Assembly (NCBI RefSeq): GCF_001678665.1
Contig: NZ_LZRP01000005.1
Coordinates: 240,585-304,584, forward strand
Length of the DNA: 64,000 bases
Reading direction: 5' to 3'
Origin: Erythrobacter sp. QSSC1-22B
Lineage (GTDB): Bacteria; Pseudomonadota; Alphaproteobacteria; Sphingomonadales; Sphingomonadaceae
Positions 8,943 through 17,603 of this stretch are shown here, piece by piece (position 1 is the stretch's first letter; each line of letters starts with the position of its first letter). The notes under the pieces were generated by a model that saw nothing but the letters and a program-made list of their open reading frames with translations, made no database searches and had not been told where the DNA came from. Both the position numbers and the translations under genes were made by a program.

Positions 8943-9881
8943 CTAACAGCCCGTAGCGCAGTCGCGGTCGCGCTCCACCTGCACGGTCGTGTGACCGATG
9001 CGGTGGCGATGCTCAAGCTCCGCGGCAATGTCGCGCAGGAAATCATCGCCGGGATGGCCGCCGGGCATGACCAGATGCGCTGTCAGCGCGGTCTCGGTGG
9101 TGCTCATCGGCCAGATGTGCAGATCGTGGACCGTCTCGACCCCGGGCAGGCCGGCGAGATAGTCGCGCACTGCGCTTTCCGAAATGCCGGGCGGGACCGC
9201 GTGCAGGCTCATCTTCACGCTGTCCTTGAGCAGGCCCCAGGTGCCCCAGGCGATCACCACCACGATCAGCAGGCTCACCGCCGGGTCGATCCACACCGCG
9301 CCGCTCCACAGGATCGCGAGCCCGGCGATCACCACGCCCAGACTGACCAGCGCATCGGCGACCATATGCAGGAAGGCGCCGCGGATGTTGAGATCGTCGG
9401 CGCGCCCGCGCAGAAACAGCAGCGCGGTGCCCGCATTGATGGCGATCCCGATCCCCGCGACCACCACCATTGTCATCCCCTCCACCGGCGCGGGTTCGGC
9501 CATGCGGTTGATCGTTTCGTAGAGGATCGCCCCCACCGCGATCAGCAGCAGCGAAGCATTGGCAAGCGCTGCGAGGATCGTGGAACTCTTGTAGCCATAG
9601 GTGAACCGCCCGGTCGGCGGGCGTTTGGCAGCCACGCTGGCCGCCCAGGCGAGCATCAGCGCCAGCACGTCGGAGAGGTTGTGCCCGGCATCCGCGATCA
9701 GCGCCATCGAGCCCGATAGCCAGCCATAGGTGGCCTCGATCGCGACGAAAGCGGTGTTGAGGATGATGCCGATCAGGAAGGCGTTGCCGAAATCGGCGGG
9801 GGCGTGGCTGTGGCCATGGCCATGCCCATGCCCTGCGTGAGAATGCCCGCCGTGGTGGCTGTGCGGGTGACCGGCGCTCAT
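8943..9881 (-). CDS. Cation diffusion facilitator (CzcD/DmeF-like) metal exporter
   Basis: A 312-residue inner-membrane protein that should export divalent metal (Zn, Co, Ni or Cd) in exchange for protons. The first 30 residues are an extreme His-rich metal-binding stretch (HPHSHHGGHSHAGHGHGHG). Six hydrophobic segments follow, with ADAGHNLSD near residue 66 and HMVADALVS near 170, the metal-site motifs of CDF proteins. The C-terminal cytoplasmic domain has VHDLHIWPMS. It starts 5 bases after mtgA ends on the same strand, so the two are probably co-transcribed. This copy lies in core DNA, apart from the metal island. Confidence 0.92.
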   Translation of the reverse strand: MSAGHPHSHHGGHSHAGHGHGHGHSHAPADFGNAFLIGIILNTAFVAIEATYGWLSGSMALIADAGHNLSDVLALMLAWAASVAAKRPPTGRFTYGYKSSTILAALANASLLLIAVGAILYETINRMAEPAPVEGMTMVVVAGIGIAINAGTALLFLRGRADDLNIRGAFLHMVADALVSLGVVIAGLAILWSGAVWIDPAVSLLIVVVIAWGTWGLLKDSVKMSLHAVPPGISESAVRDYLAGLPGVETVHDLHIWPMSTTETALTAHLVMPGGHPGDDFLRDIAAELEHRHRIGHTTVQVERDRDCATGC

Positions 9882-9886
9882 GGGCG

Positions 9887-10558
9887 CTACTGGTAAACGC
9901 AGGCGTCAAGCCCGTCACGCGAGACCACACCGATGCGTGCCGAGATGGTGTTGCCATGGCGCTGCAGCCAGCCCGAGGGATTGGTCACCGAACGCTGCTT
10001 GGGCAGCGGCAGCGCCGCCGCCATCCGCGCCGCTTCCAGCGGTGAGAGATCGGCGGCAGACTTGTTGAAATAGCGTCGTGCGCCGGCTTCCGCGCCGTAG
10101 GTCCCGATCCCCGTCTCGGCGACGTTGAGATAGACCTCCATGATCCGCCGCTTGCCCCAGACCTGCTCGATCAGCAGCGTGAACCACGCCTCGACCCCCT
10201 TGCGGGCAAAACCGCCACCCTGCCACAGGAAGACGTTCTTCGCGGTCTGCTGGCTGATGGTCGAACCGCCGCGGATCCGCCCGCCTTCGGCGTTGCGGCG
10301 AATCGCGGTCTCGATCGCCTCGCGGTCGAAGCCGTCATGGGTGCAGAACTTGCCATCCTCCGCCGCGATCACCGCGCGGACGAGATTGGGGTCGATGTCA
10401 GCCAGCGACTCCCAGTCCTTGGTGATACCGTTCTCGTCCATCAGCATTGTGGCAGTGACGGGAATGGGGACGAATTTGTAGAGAATCGTCACCGCCAGGC
10501 TCAACGCAACGAAGCCTACGATCAGCTTGACGAAGAAGGTGGCGACACGGGCTATCAT
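9887..10558 (-). CDS. mtgA: Monofunctional biosynthetic peptidoglycan transglycosylase
   Basis: MtgA polymerises glycan strands from lipid II. The 223-residue protein has one N-terminal membrane anchor (about residues 8-28) and the glycosyltransferase 51 motifs in order: AAEDGKFCTHDGFD with the catalytic Glu near residue 67, GGSTISQQTAKN near 98, and EVYLNVAETG near 140. No transpeptidase domain is present, which separates it from bifunctional PBPs. Confidence 0.95.
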   Translation of the reverse strand: MIARVATFFVKLIVGFVALSLAVTILYKFVPIPVTATMLMDENGITKDWESLADIDPNLVRAVIAAEDGKFCTHDGFDREAIETAIRRNAEGGRIRGGSTISQQTAKNVFLWQGGGFARKGVEAWFTLLIEQVWGKRRIMEVYLNVAETGIGTYGAEAGARRYFNKSAADLSPLEAARMAAALPLPKQRSVTNPSGWLQRHGNTISARIGVVSRDGLDACVYQ

Positions 10559-10666
10559 CGCGACCGGTTAGGATCGTATGCCCTCGCGCGCAACCGCGAC
10601 GAAGTTTGAGGGCCAAAGTCCTGCGCGCAGCGTTGGGCCACCAAGCGAAAAAAAGGGATGATTGGC

Positions 10667-11410
10667 ATGAAAAACAGCGGCAACACTATTCTGGTTACGG
10701 GCGGGGGCAGCGGCATCGGGCGCGAATATGCCCGCAAATGGCACGACGCGGGCAACACCGTCATCGTCGCGGGGCGGACGCTTTCCAGCCTCGAAGAGAC
10801 GGCGCAGGGGCGCGACAATATCCATGCGATGAAACTGGACGTGGCAAATGCGGAAGAGATCGTGGCTTTTGCCGAGGAACTTCGTGAACGCTTCCCACGG
10901 CTGAACGTGGTGATGAACAATGCCGGGATCATGCCGTTCGAGGACATCGACGGTGCTCGTGATTTGAGCGATGCGGAACAGGTGGTGGTGATCAATTTGC
11001 TCGGTCCGATCCGCTTGACTGATGCCTTGGTCGATCATCTGAAGGCTGCGGAAGATGCCGCACTGATCAATGTATCTTCAGGCCTCGCATTCGTGCCTCT
11101 GCCCAAAGCGGCGACATATTCAGCCACCAAGGCGGCGCTGCATTCCTACACGCTGTCGTTGCGCAAACGTCTGGAAGGTTCGGTCGAGGTGATCGAACTC
11201 GTGCCGCCCGGCGTTCAGACCGAGTTGACGCCAGGGCAGTCCGAGCAAGACCAATATATGCCGCTCGACGATTTCATCGCGGAATCGCTGGGCCTGCTCA
11301 TGCAGGATCCCACGCCAAGCGAAGTGTGCGTTTCTGCGGTCAAGGCGTTCCGCAATTCCGAGGCCAATGGCAATCAGGCCGAATTGCTGGATATGCTCGC
11401 CGCGCGCTGA
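10667..11410 (+). CDS. SDR family oxidoreductase (DltE-like)
   Basis: A 247-residue short-chain dehydrogenase. The NAD(P)-binding motif is GGGSGIGREYA near residue 11, NNAG is near 85, and the catalytic YSATK (Y-x3-K) is near 150 with a preceding INVSSGLAF serine segment. The substrate is not predictable; the family includes DltE-like reductases. I prefer ATG 10667 (MKNSGNTILVTGG) over ATG 10658 because AAAAAAAGGG lies 9 bases upstream and the glycine motif falls at the expected place. Divergent from mtgA. Confidence 0.88.
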   Translation: MKNSGNTILVTGGGSGIGREYARKWHDAGNTVIVAGRTLSSLEETAQGRDNIHAMKLDVANAEEIVAFAEELRERFPRLNVVMNNAGIMPFEDIDGARDLSDAEQVVVINLLGPIRLTDALVDHLKAAEDAALINVSSGLAFVPLPKAATYSATKAALHSYTLSLRKRLEGSVEVIELVPPGVQTELTPGQSEQDQYMPLDDFIAESLGLLMQDPTPSEVCVSAVKAFRNSEANGNQAELLDMLAAR

Positions 11411-11424
11411 AGCTCCAGATAGCG

Positions 11425-11460
11425 AAAGGGCCACACATCGCGATGATGTGTGGCCCTTTT
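11425..11460. terminator. Bidirectional Rho-independent terminator
   Basis: AAAGGGCCACACATC pairs with GATGTGTGGCCCTTTT around a 4-base loop; the A-run and T-run let it work for both the SDR gene and the convergent rpoH. Confidence 0.9.
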
Positions 11461-11485
11461 AATGGTATTCGACACCGTTAGTGGG

Positions 11486-12391
11486 TCAGGCGGCTACCGG
11501 CATCAGCCTCTCGCCGGCGATCGACTTCATCGCCTTCTGAAGTTTTTCGAACGCCCGCACCTCGATCTGACGGATGCGCTCGCGGCTGACGTCGTAGACC
11601 TTGCTCAGTTCCTCGAGCGTCTGCGGGTTGTCGGTCAGCCGACGCTCGGTGAGGATGTGCTTCTCGCGATCGTTGAGGCTGTCCATCGCCTCGACCAGCA
11701 TTTCATGCCGGACAGTCTTTTCCTCCACCTCGGCAACCGTTTCGTCCTGCAGCGGACGATCGTCGGTCAGCCAGTCGAGCCATTCGCCCGAGCCATCCTC
11801 GCCATTGCGCATCGGCGTGTTGAGCGAGCCGTCGCCGCCCATCATCATCCGGCGGTTCATGTTGACCACTTCCTGCTCGGGCACGCCGAGCGTGGTCGCG
11901 ATCGTGGTCACATCGTCGGGATGGAGGTCGCTGTCCTCGTACGCTTCGAGCTGCTTCTTCATCCGGCGCAGGTTGAAGAACAGCTTCTTCTGCGCGGCGG
12001 TGGTGCCCATCTTGACCAGGCTCCAGCTTCGCAGGATGAATTCCTGGATCGAAGCCTTGATCCACCACATCGCATAGGTGGCGAGCCGGAAGCCGCGATC
12101 GGCCTCGAATTTCTTGACGCCCTGCATCAGCCCGACATTGCCTTCGGAAATCAGATCCGAAACCGGCAGGCCGTAGCCGCGGTAGCCCATGGCGATCTTG
12201 GCCACGAGCCGCAGGTGCGAGGTGACGAGCTGCGCCGCGGCGTCCGAATCCTCGTGTTCCTCATAGCGCTTGGCGAGCATGTATTCCTGCTCGGCCGTCA
12301 GCACGGGGAACTTCTTGATTTCGGAAAGATAGCGGTTGAGGCTCTGCTCGCCGCCGAGCGCCGGGACGCTCAATGATCTTGAATTGCTCAC
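11486..12391 (-). CDS. rpoH: RNA polymerase heat-shock sigma factor RpoH (sigma-32)
   Basis: The 301-residue sigma factor has ALGGEQSLNRYLSEIKKFP at its start, region 2 (SEGNVGLMQGVKKF, FRLATYAMWWIKASIQEF) and a region 4 helix-turn-helix (LEELSKVYDVSRERIRQIEV) near the C-terminus; the RpoH box QKKLFFNLRR is present. It directs transcription of chaperone and protease genes. I chose GTG 12391 because TCAGGG lies 7 bases upstream and the conserved part begins just after it. ATG codons at 12424 and 12463 are in frame but would add a non-conserved leader. Confidence 0.95.
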   Translation of the reverse strand: MSNSRSLSVPALGGEQSLNRYLSEIKKFPVLTAEQEYMLAKRYEEHEDSDAAAQLVTSHLRLVAKIAMGYRGYGLPVSDLISEGNVGLMQGVKKFEADRGFRLATYAMWWIKASIQEFILRSWSLVKMGTTAAQKKLFFNLRRMKKQLEAYEDSDLHPDDVTTIATTLGVPEQEVVNMNRRMMMGGDGSLNTPMRNGEDGSGEWLDWLTDDRPLQDETVAEVEEKTVRHEMLVEAMDSLNDREKHILTERRLTDNPQTLEELSKVYDVSRERIRQIEVRAFEKLQKAMKSIAGERLMPVAA

Positions 12392-12484
12392 GATTACCCT
12401 GACCTTTCTAGCGTCAGCCTCCATGCGCCAGACCCCTGCTGGGCATCTGGCCGTTCGGGCCACTGGTTCACTTATAGACTAAGG

Positions 12485-12504
12485 ACGCGCGCCTGAAAGC
12501 GCGT
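12485..12504. terminator. GC-rich hairpin between rluD and rpoH
   Basis: ACGCGC pairs with GCGCGT around an 8-base loop, just after the rluD stop. It could terminate rluD or shape the rpoH leader. There is only a short T/A run, so confidence is low. Confidence 0.35.
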
Positions 12505-12514
12505 TTCATCGATT

Positions 12515-13459
12515 TCAACGAGCGGTTTCGTCGATCAGTTCCCGCATGTCGTCCGGCAGTTCGGCGGTGAACTGCACCTGCTCGCCGGTCGCGGGATGGA
12601 TGAAGCCGAGTTCCGCCGCATGAAGCGCCTGGCGGGCGAAACCGATCTCGCTAAGCAAGTCCCGCAACGCCTTTGGCGTGCGTCCGTATGCCGGGTCCCC
12701 CAATAGCGGATGACCGATTGACATCAGGTGAACCCGGACCTGGTGCGTGCGTCCGGTCTCGAGCCGGCATTCGATCAGCGTCGCATGGTCGAGCCGGCGG
12801 ATCGAACGGTAATGCGTGATGGCGGGCTTGCCCCGTTCCGCATCCTCCTGGAGCACCGCCATTTTCTTGCGATCCCGATCCGAACGGCCGAGACGCGCCT
12901 CGATTCGGCCCGATGGCGGGTTGGGATGGCCGCTACAGACCGCCAGATAGCGGCGATGGACCGAATGTTCGGAAAATTGCGCGGCCAGGCTCTCATGCGA
13001 GGCGTCGGTCTTGGCGACCACGATCAGCCCCGAGGTGTCCTTGTCGATCCGGTGGACGATGCCGGGCCGCGCAACGCCGTTGATTCCCGACAACCTCCCC
13101 GCGCAATGAAACAGCAGCGCGTTCACCAGCGTCCCGTCGCGATTGCCCGCGGCGGGGTGGACGACCATCCCGGCGGGCTTGTCGACCACGATCAGATGCT
13201 TGTCCTCGAAGGCGACTCGCAGCGGGATATCCTGTGGCTCGACATCGAGCGGCTTGGCCGGGGGCAGCGCGATGGCGAAATGCGCGCCCGCGGCGATCTT
13301 GCGCGAGGGGTCGAGCGCGGCTTCGCCCGCCACGCTGACCGCGCCATCGGCGATCAGCCGCTTGACCCGTTCGCGCGACAGCCCGGCCGCGCCGGCCAGC
13401 GCCTTGTCGAGCCGGTCGGCCTGTTCGATCGTCCCGGTGATGATTTCCTTGGCAGTCAT
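12515..13459 (-). CDS. rluD: 23S rRNA pseudouridine synthase, RluD/RluA family
   Basis: A 314-residue enzyme that isomerises uridines in 23S rRNA. It has an N-terminal S4 RNA-binding domain (ADRLDKALAGAAGLSRERVKRLI, about residues 12-70) and a catalytic domain with VHRIDKDTSGLIVVAK, whose Asp is the nucleophile, near residue 150. GRTHQVRVHL follows near 240. The longer open frame to 13684 is arginine/alanine-rich and overlaps the divergent gene, so I chose ATG 13459 (MTAKEIITG). The start lies only 19 bases from that of the divergent JAMM gene. Confidence 0.9.
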   Translation of the reverse strand: MTAKEIITGTIEQADRLDKALAGAAGLSRERVKRLIADGAVSVAGEAALDPSRKIAAGAHFAIALPPAKPLDVEPQDIPLRVAFEDKHLIVVDKPAGMVVHPAAGNRDGTLVNALLFHCAGRLSGINGVARPGIVHRIDKDTSGLIVVAKTDASHESLAAQFSEHSVHRRYLAVCSGHPNPPSGRIEARLGRSDRDRKKMAVLQEDAERGKPAITHYRSIRRLDHATLIECRLETGRTHQVRVHLMSIGHPLLGDPAYGRTPKALRDLLSEIGFARQALHAAELGFIHPATGEQVQFTAELPDDMRELIDETAR

Positions 13460-13478
13460 GATTACAGAGCCATGGGTG

Positions 13479-13880
13479 ATGACCCTGCAAGTGACAAGCG
13501 AGCTGTGCGATGCGCTGGTGGCAAAGGCTGCCGCGGCGCATCCGCGCGAATGCTGCGGCCTGCTGTTCGGGCGCGCGAGGGAAGGGCGGATCGACGCCAT
13601 CGCCGCTGCGGCGAACGTCCACCCGAATCCCGAAGCCCATTTCGAGATCGATCCGCAGGCGCTGATCGACGCGCACCGGGCCACACGGACGGGCGGGCCG
13701 GAACTAGTCGGCTATTATCATTCGCACCCCGATGGAAACGCGCGGCCATCCGCAACGGACGCGGCGATGTCTGCCGGCGACGGGATGATCTGGGCGATCG
13801 TCGGGGGCGATACGGTAACCTTCTGGCGGGCCGGAGCTGCCGGGTTCAGCGCGCTTCCCTATCGCCTTGTCTCTCGCTAA
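13479..13880 (+). CDS. JAMM/Mov34 (M67) family metallopeptidase
   Basis: A 133-residue protein with the JAB/MPN fold. The zinc motif is complete: Glu in HPRECCGLLFG near residue 21, then YYHSHPDGNARPSATD (H-x-H-x7-S-x2-D) near 85. Bacterial members cleave isopeptide or peptide bonds next to ubiquitin-like or ThiS-like proteins, but no partner gene lies here. I chose ATG 13479; an in-frame GTG precedes it directly. chpT follows 32 bases downstream. Confidence 0.85.
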   Translation: MTLQVTSELCDALVAKAAAAHPRECCGLLFGRAREGRIDAIAAAANVHPNPEAHFEIDPQALIDAHRATRTGGPELVGYYHSHPDGNARPSATDAAMSAGDGMIWAIVGGDTVTFWRAGAAGFSALPYRLVSR

Positions 13881-13912
13881 TGCACGGGCCTGGCTTTAGA
13901 ACTTTGGAAACC

Positions 13913-14572
13913 ATGTCCGAAAACTCCTCCGTCGACCTTGCCGCGCTGCTGTGTTCCCGCCTGTGCCACGACCTGCTCTCGCCGGTCGGAGCGTTAAGCA
14001 ACGGGCTCGAGCTGCTCGCCACCGAAACCGACCCGGCGATGCGCCAGAACTGCATGGAACTGCTCGAGCAGAGCGCGCTGGTCAGCACCAACAAGCTCAA
14101 GTTCTTCCGCCTGGCCTTCGGCGCCGCGGGCGGTTTCGGCGACCGGGTCCCGGTCGAGGAAACCCGCAAGCTGATCGACGCGCTGGTGGCGGACAAGGGC
14201 CGGATCGAGGTGAACTGGTCGCTCTCGCAGTCCAACCTGCCCAAGCCGGCCGTCAAGGTGATGCTCAATTTCGCGCAGATGGCGGTCGATTCGCTGGTAC
14301 GCGGCGGGACGCTCGACATCGGCGCCGAGCTGCGCGACGGCGCCACCGAAATCGTGCTGCGCGCCAGCGGGCCACGGATCGCGTTCGACGAGGTGCTGGC
14401 GCTCGCGCTCGAAGGCAGGCTCGCTCCCGACGAACTCTCGAGCCGCACCGCTCCGGCGCACATGATCTACCTGCTCGCGAAGCAGTGCGGCGGCGGACTG
14501 CAGTTCGCGCGCAGCGAGGATGCGCTGGTTCTCGGCGCGGTCCTGCCCGAACCGGAGGGCATGATCGGGTGA
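13913..14572 (+). CDS. chpT: Histidine phosphotransferase ChpT
   Basis: ChpT relays phosphate from the hybrid kinase CckA to the cell-cycle regulator CtrA and to CpdR in Alphaproteobacteria. The 219-residue protein has the H-box CSRLCHDLLSPVGALSNG, with the phosphorylated His at residue 19, and a degenerate C-terminal ATPase-like domain (LNFAQMAVDSL ... AHMIYLLAKQCGG), as the family shows. ClpXP, encoded by genes elsewhere in this window, degrades CtrA in related bacteria. The stop overlaps the start of the amidase gene (GTGA). Confidence 0.9.
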   Translation: MSENSSVDLAALLCSRLCHDLLSPVGALSNGLELLATETDPAMRQNCMELLEQSALVSTNKLKFFRLAFGAAGGFGDRVPVEETRKLIDALVADKGRIEVNWSLSQSNLPKPAVKVMLNFAQMAVDSLVRGGTLDIGAELRDGATEIVLRASGPRIAFDEVLALALEGRLAPDELSSRTAPAHMIYLLAKQCGGGLQFARSEDALVLGAVLPEPEGMIG

Positions 14573-15327
14573 GCGAATTGGGATCGGAATTCGGATCGGC
14601 TGGGGCGGAACTCCCCGTTAGCAAGGATGAGTTGGTCGATCGCGAGGTGCTTTCGCCCAATCACGACGAGCGCGCGCTGCCGATCACCATGGTGGTGATC
14701 CACTACACCGAGATGGAGGACAAGGGGTTCGCGATCGAGCGATTGTGCGATCCCGAAGCCAAGGTTTCCGCCAATTACCTGATCGGCGCTCAGGGCGAGG
14801 TCGTCCGGCTGGTGCCCGAGGAAAAGCGCGCCTGGCACGCGGGCGTTTCCTACTGGCGCGGGATCAAGGATGTGAACTCCGCCAGCATCGGCATCGAGCT
14901 CGATCACCCGGGCCACAAATACGGCTACCGCCCCTTTCCCGATGCGCAGTTCGAGGCTTTGGTGCCGCTGGTCGCGCGGATGGTGAAGCGATATGATATT
15001 CCGCGCGCCAATGTGGTCGGCCATTCCGATGTCGCGCCGGCGCGCAAGATCGATCCGGGCGAGCTGTTCCCGTGGGATCGCCTCGCCGAATACGGGTTGT
15101 GCCTGCCACGCCCGGAAAAGCTCGAACGCGGCGATCCGTTCGACAACGATGCATCCTTCTACCTCGCGCTCGAACGCTTCGGCTACGACATCACCGATGG
15201 CCACAAGGCGGTCGAGGCCTTCCAGCGCCGCTGGCGGCCCGAACGGATCGATGGCGAGATCGACGGCGAACTGCGCGCGATCCTGTTCTACTTGCTGCTG
15301 GACAGGGACCGGGGGCGCACTAGATAG
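14569..15327 (+). CDS. N-acetylmuramoyl-L-alanine amidase (Amidase_2, AmiD/AmpD type)
   Basis: A 252-residue protein that should cleave the bond between MurNAc and the stem peptide. The amidase_2 zinc ligands are in MVVIHYTEM (His near residue 44), the late HSDVAPARKIDPG near 155, and the central segment SIGIELDH carries the Glu. A C-terminal peptidoglycan-binding-like stretch (DGHKAVEAFQRRWRPERIDGEID) follows from about 208. There is no signal peptide, as in cytoplasmic AmpD. The GTG start overlaps the chpT stop. Confidence 0.88.
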   Translation: MSELGSEFGSAGAELPVSKDELVDREVLSPNHDERALPITMVVIHYTEMEDKGFAIERLCDPEAKVSANYLIGAQGEVVRLVPEEKRAWHAGVSYWRGIKDVNSASIGIELDHPGHKYGYRPFPDAQFEALVPLVARMVKRYDIPRANVVGHSDVAPARKIDPGELFPWDRLAEYGLCLPRPEKLERGDPFDNDASFYLALERFGYDITDGHKAVEAFQRRWRPERIDGEIDGELRAILFYLLLDRDRGRTR

Positions 15328-15330
15328 ACG

Positions 15331-15737
<407 letters not shown>

Positions 15738-15759
15738 ATCCTTTGGACGGCGATCGCGT

Positions 15760-16539
15760 TCAGCCGAAGATCGCCACCGACTGCAACCCGTCCATGACCT
15801 GTTGCCCGGCTGCATTCCACAGCCGCAGCCGCTCGCTCGAATAGCCGGACGAGGCGTGCTGGCTGGCGTTTTCCGACAGCCACCAGCCGTCACTGGTCTG
15901 CGGCGCGGTGTCGAGCAGGTTGAACGACCAGTTGATCGAACTGAGCGGGCCGGGCCGGGCCATGACCCGCATCGCGCCCGGCGGAAGCACGTCGCCCAGC
16001 AGAATCAGTTCGCTCACCGGGTCGAGCCCGGTCGGCGGCTTGAGCCGCGCCCAGCGCCGCACCATCGGATCGCCGGGACCGCGCTGGTCCTGCGCGCGGC
16101 GCAGTTCGAAATTGTTCTGCAGGAAGGCCGGGCCCTGGTTGCCCATCACCGTTTCAGCCTGATCGGGCGGGCCGGGCCAGTCGGCAAGCTCGGCCGCAGC
16201 GTGACTGGCATTGGGTTCGCGTTCGGAGCCGAACAGGAAGAAGGCGGTGAGGGTGCATCTGCCGCCGCACCAGATCTCGCTGCGGACCTGCGCGACATTG
16301 CGACCCTGGCGGACGATCTCGCGGCGCAATTCGGCGGTCTCGTCGACCGGCGCGACGAAAGCGACCTGCGCCGCCCGCAGCGGCGGCAGGTCGGGGAAGG
16401 CCCGCGTGGCCGCGGTATAGGCGATCAGCGCCGAAGCGCCGCCGTAAAGCGTGCGGCCCTGCTGCCATTCGTCGAAACGTCCGAAGCGCACCTCGCCCCC
16501 GGCAGCGGTGATCGGATCGAGCAGTTCCTGGATAGCCAT
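15760..16539 (-). CDS. Thioesterase family protein (acyl-CoA thioesterase, hot-dog fold)
   Basis: A 259-residue protein with the two-half layout of the TesB-like thioesterase family: LYGGASALIAYTAA and LPPLRAAQVAFVAPVD in the first half, and SSINWSFNLLDTAPQTSDGWWLSENASQHASSGYSSERLRLWNAAGQQV in the second. It should hydrolyse acyl-CoA thioesters; the acyl chain is unknown. Convergent with rnpB. Confidence 0.78.
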   Translation of the reverse strand: MAIQELLDPITAAGGEVRFGRFDEWQQGRTLYGGASALIAYTAATRAFPDLPPLRAAQVAFVAPVDETAELRREIVRQGRNVAQVRSEIWCGGRCTLTAFFLFGSEREPNASHAAAELADWPGPPDQAETVMGNQGPAFLQNNFELRRAQDQRGPGDPMVRRWARLKPPTGLDPVSELILLGDVLPPGAMRVMARPGPLSSINWSFNLLDTAPQTSDGWWLSENASQHASSGYSSERLRLWNAAGQQVMDGLQSVAIFG

Positions 16540-16702
16540 GCGGCAACGACATAGCCGCCTTCGCGGCGAGGTCCAGACTGACGTAACGGAAAGGCACCAG
16601 GGATGGGAGGCCAGTGACGGGAGGATGGAAGCGCATTGCCATGCGCGCTCGGTTTCGCTAATGCGCCGCTTCCCATCCGTCGTCTGGCGGCTGGAACCTC
16701 AA

Positions 16703-16776
16703 GGCCCGATGGCGGAGTGGTTACGTAGAGGACTGCAAATCCTCGCACGCCGGTTCGATTCCGGCTCGGGCCTCCA
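16703..16776 (+). tRNA. tRNA-Cys (anticodon GCA)
   Basis: A 74-nt cloverleaf. GGCCCGA (16703-16709) pairs with TCGGGCC (16766-16772); the discriminator is T and CCA is encoded. The anticodon loop CTGCAAA gives GCA. It marks the junction between core genes on the left and accessory genes on the right, a common island insertion point. Confidence 0.96.
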
Positions 16777-16796
16777 CATCCTTATTAGTTTTCACT

Positions 16797-16830
16797 AAAA
16801 ACCCCTCATCTTTGCAGATTGAGGGGTTTT
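16797..16830. terminator. Rho-independent terminator after tRNA-Cys
   Basis: AAAACCCCTCA pairs with TGAGGGGTTTT. Right after it the base composition drops towards AT and accessory genes start. Confidence 0.88.
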
Positions 16831-16904
16831 CGTATTTCTAATTTGGTTAAACCGATAAGCATGCGCACAGCCAGGCCGGCACGTATTCCAAGGTCCGGAT
16901 TGGA

Positions 16905-17432
16905 TCAATGGCAGTGAAAGCGGTAGTAGGTCCCAATCTGCGTGGTTCTGCAGACTTTCAACGTCGGTGATAGGAATGGGATCTCGATTCGGGCCCTGAC
17001 GGGCGTCCCGATTAGGGCTAAAGCGATTGCACTCGTTGATGCGACATCTACACACGCCTCATCGCCGAGCAGCGTCACGCTCCAATTCGGAGCAACGATG
17101 GCAGCGGACACAAATCCTTTGGAGCGCCGTAGCATCAGGCTCGCGCCAATGCGACAAGGCACCATGTCGAACGAAGCCTCGAGCTGTGGGGTTATTACCG
17201 TCCATAAACCGGTTCGGGCGCATCGCTGAACCAGCTTCGCAACGGTCCTCGCCGCATCTTCGACTCGTGTCGCAACGTAGGCTTCGAGTGATGCGGGGAT
17301 CGGTCCCGACTCTCGATCCATCCAGTGATCGTCGGGGTTGCTCGGCTCGAGTATAAAGCCCTCCTCCATGACGATTGGCGCAGCTCCTTGCCATTTTCGG
17401 CCAGCGCCAAAATCGACGCGGCCACCACCCAT
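16905..17432 (-). CDS. Hypothetical protein
   Basis: A 175-residue protein with no family I recognise. The middle (LEAYVATRVEDAARTVAKLVQRC) is helical and the C-terminal half alternates hydrophobic strands (FVSAAIVAPNWSVTLLGDEA). The PilZ-like layout is only a guess. I chose ATG 17432 (MGGGRVDFGAG) because AGGGCGAAGG precedes it; ATG 17369 (MEEGF) is an alternative. It is the first gene after tRNA-Cys and divergent from the Panacea gene. Confidence 0.45.
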   Translation of the reverse strand: MGGGRVDFGAGRKWQGAAPIVMEEGFILEPSNPDDHWMDRESGPIPASLEAYVATRVEDAARTVAKLVQRCARTGLWTVITPQLEASFDMVPCRIGASLMLRRSKGFVSAAIVAPNWSVTLLGDEACVDVASTSAIALALIGTPVRARIEIPFLSPTLKVCRTTQIGTYYRFHCH

Positions 17433-17603
17433 CCTTCGCCCTGCATAAGCCGGATGGGTTAACGACGTTGGCAACGGCGATTTGAGTGAAGGCTCGGGCC
17501 GCTGCCTCTTACCATAAGCAAATGAGGAGCTTGGTGTTTGCACGCATGTCGCGGGCGGGCTGGTCCTGTGTGTGTTTGAAGGAGTTTCGAAAGGTGTGAT
17601 TGA

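Noticed and set aside
12728..13440. Upstream part of a long plus-strand frame that runs from 12728 into the chpT region
   Set aside because: It lies antisense to rluD; only the later part, from 13913, is real coding (chpT).
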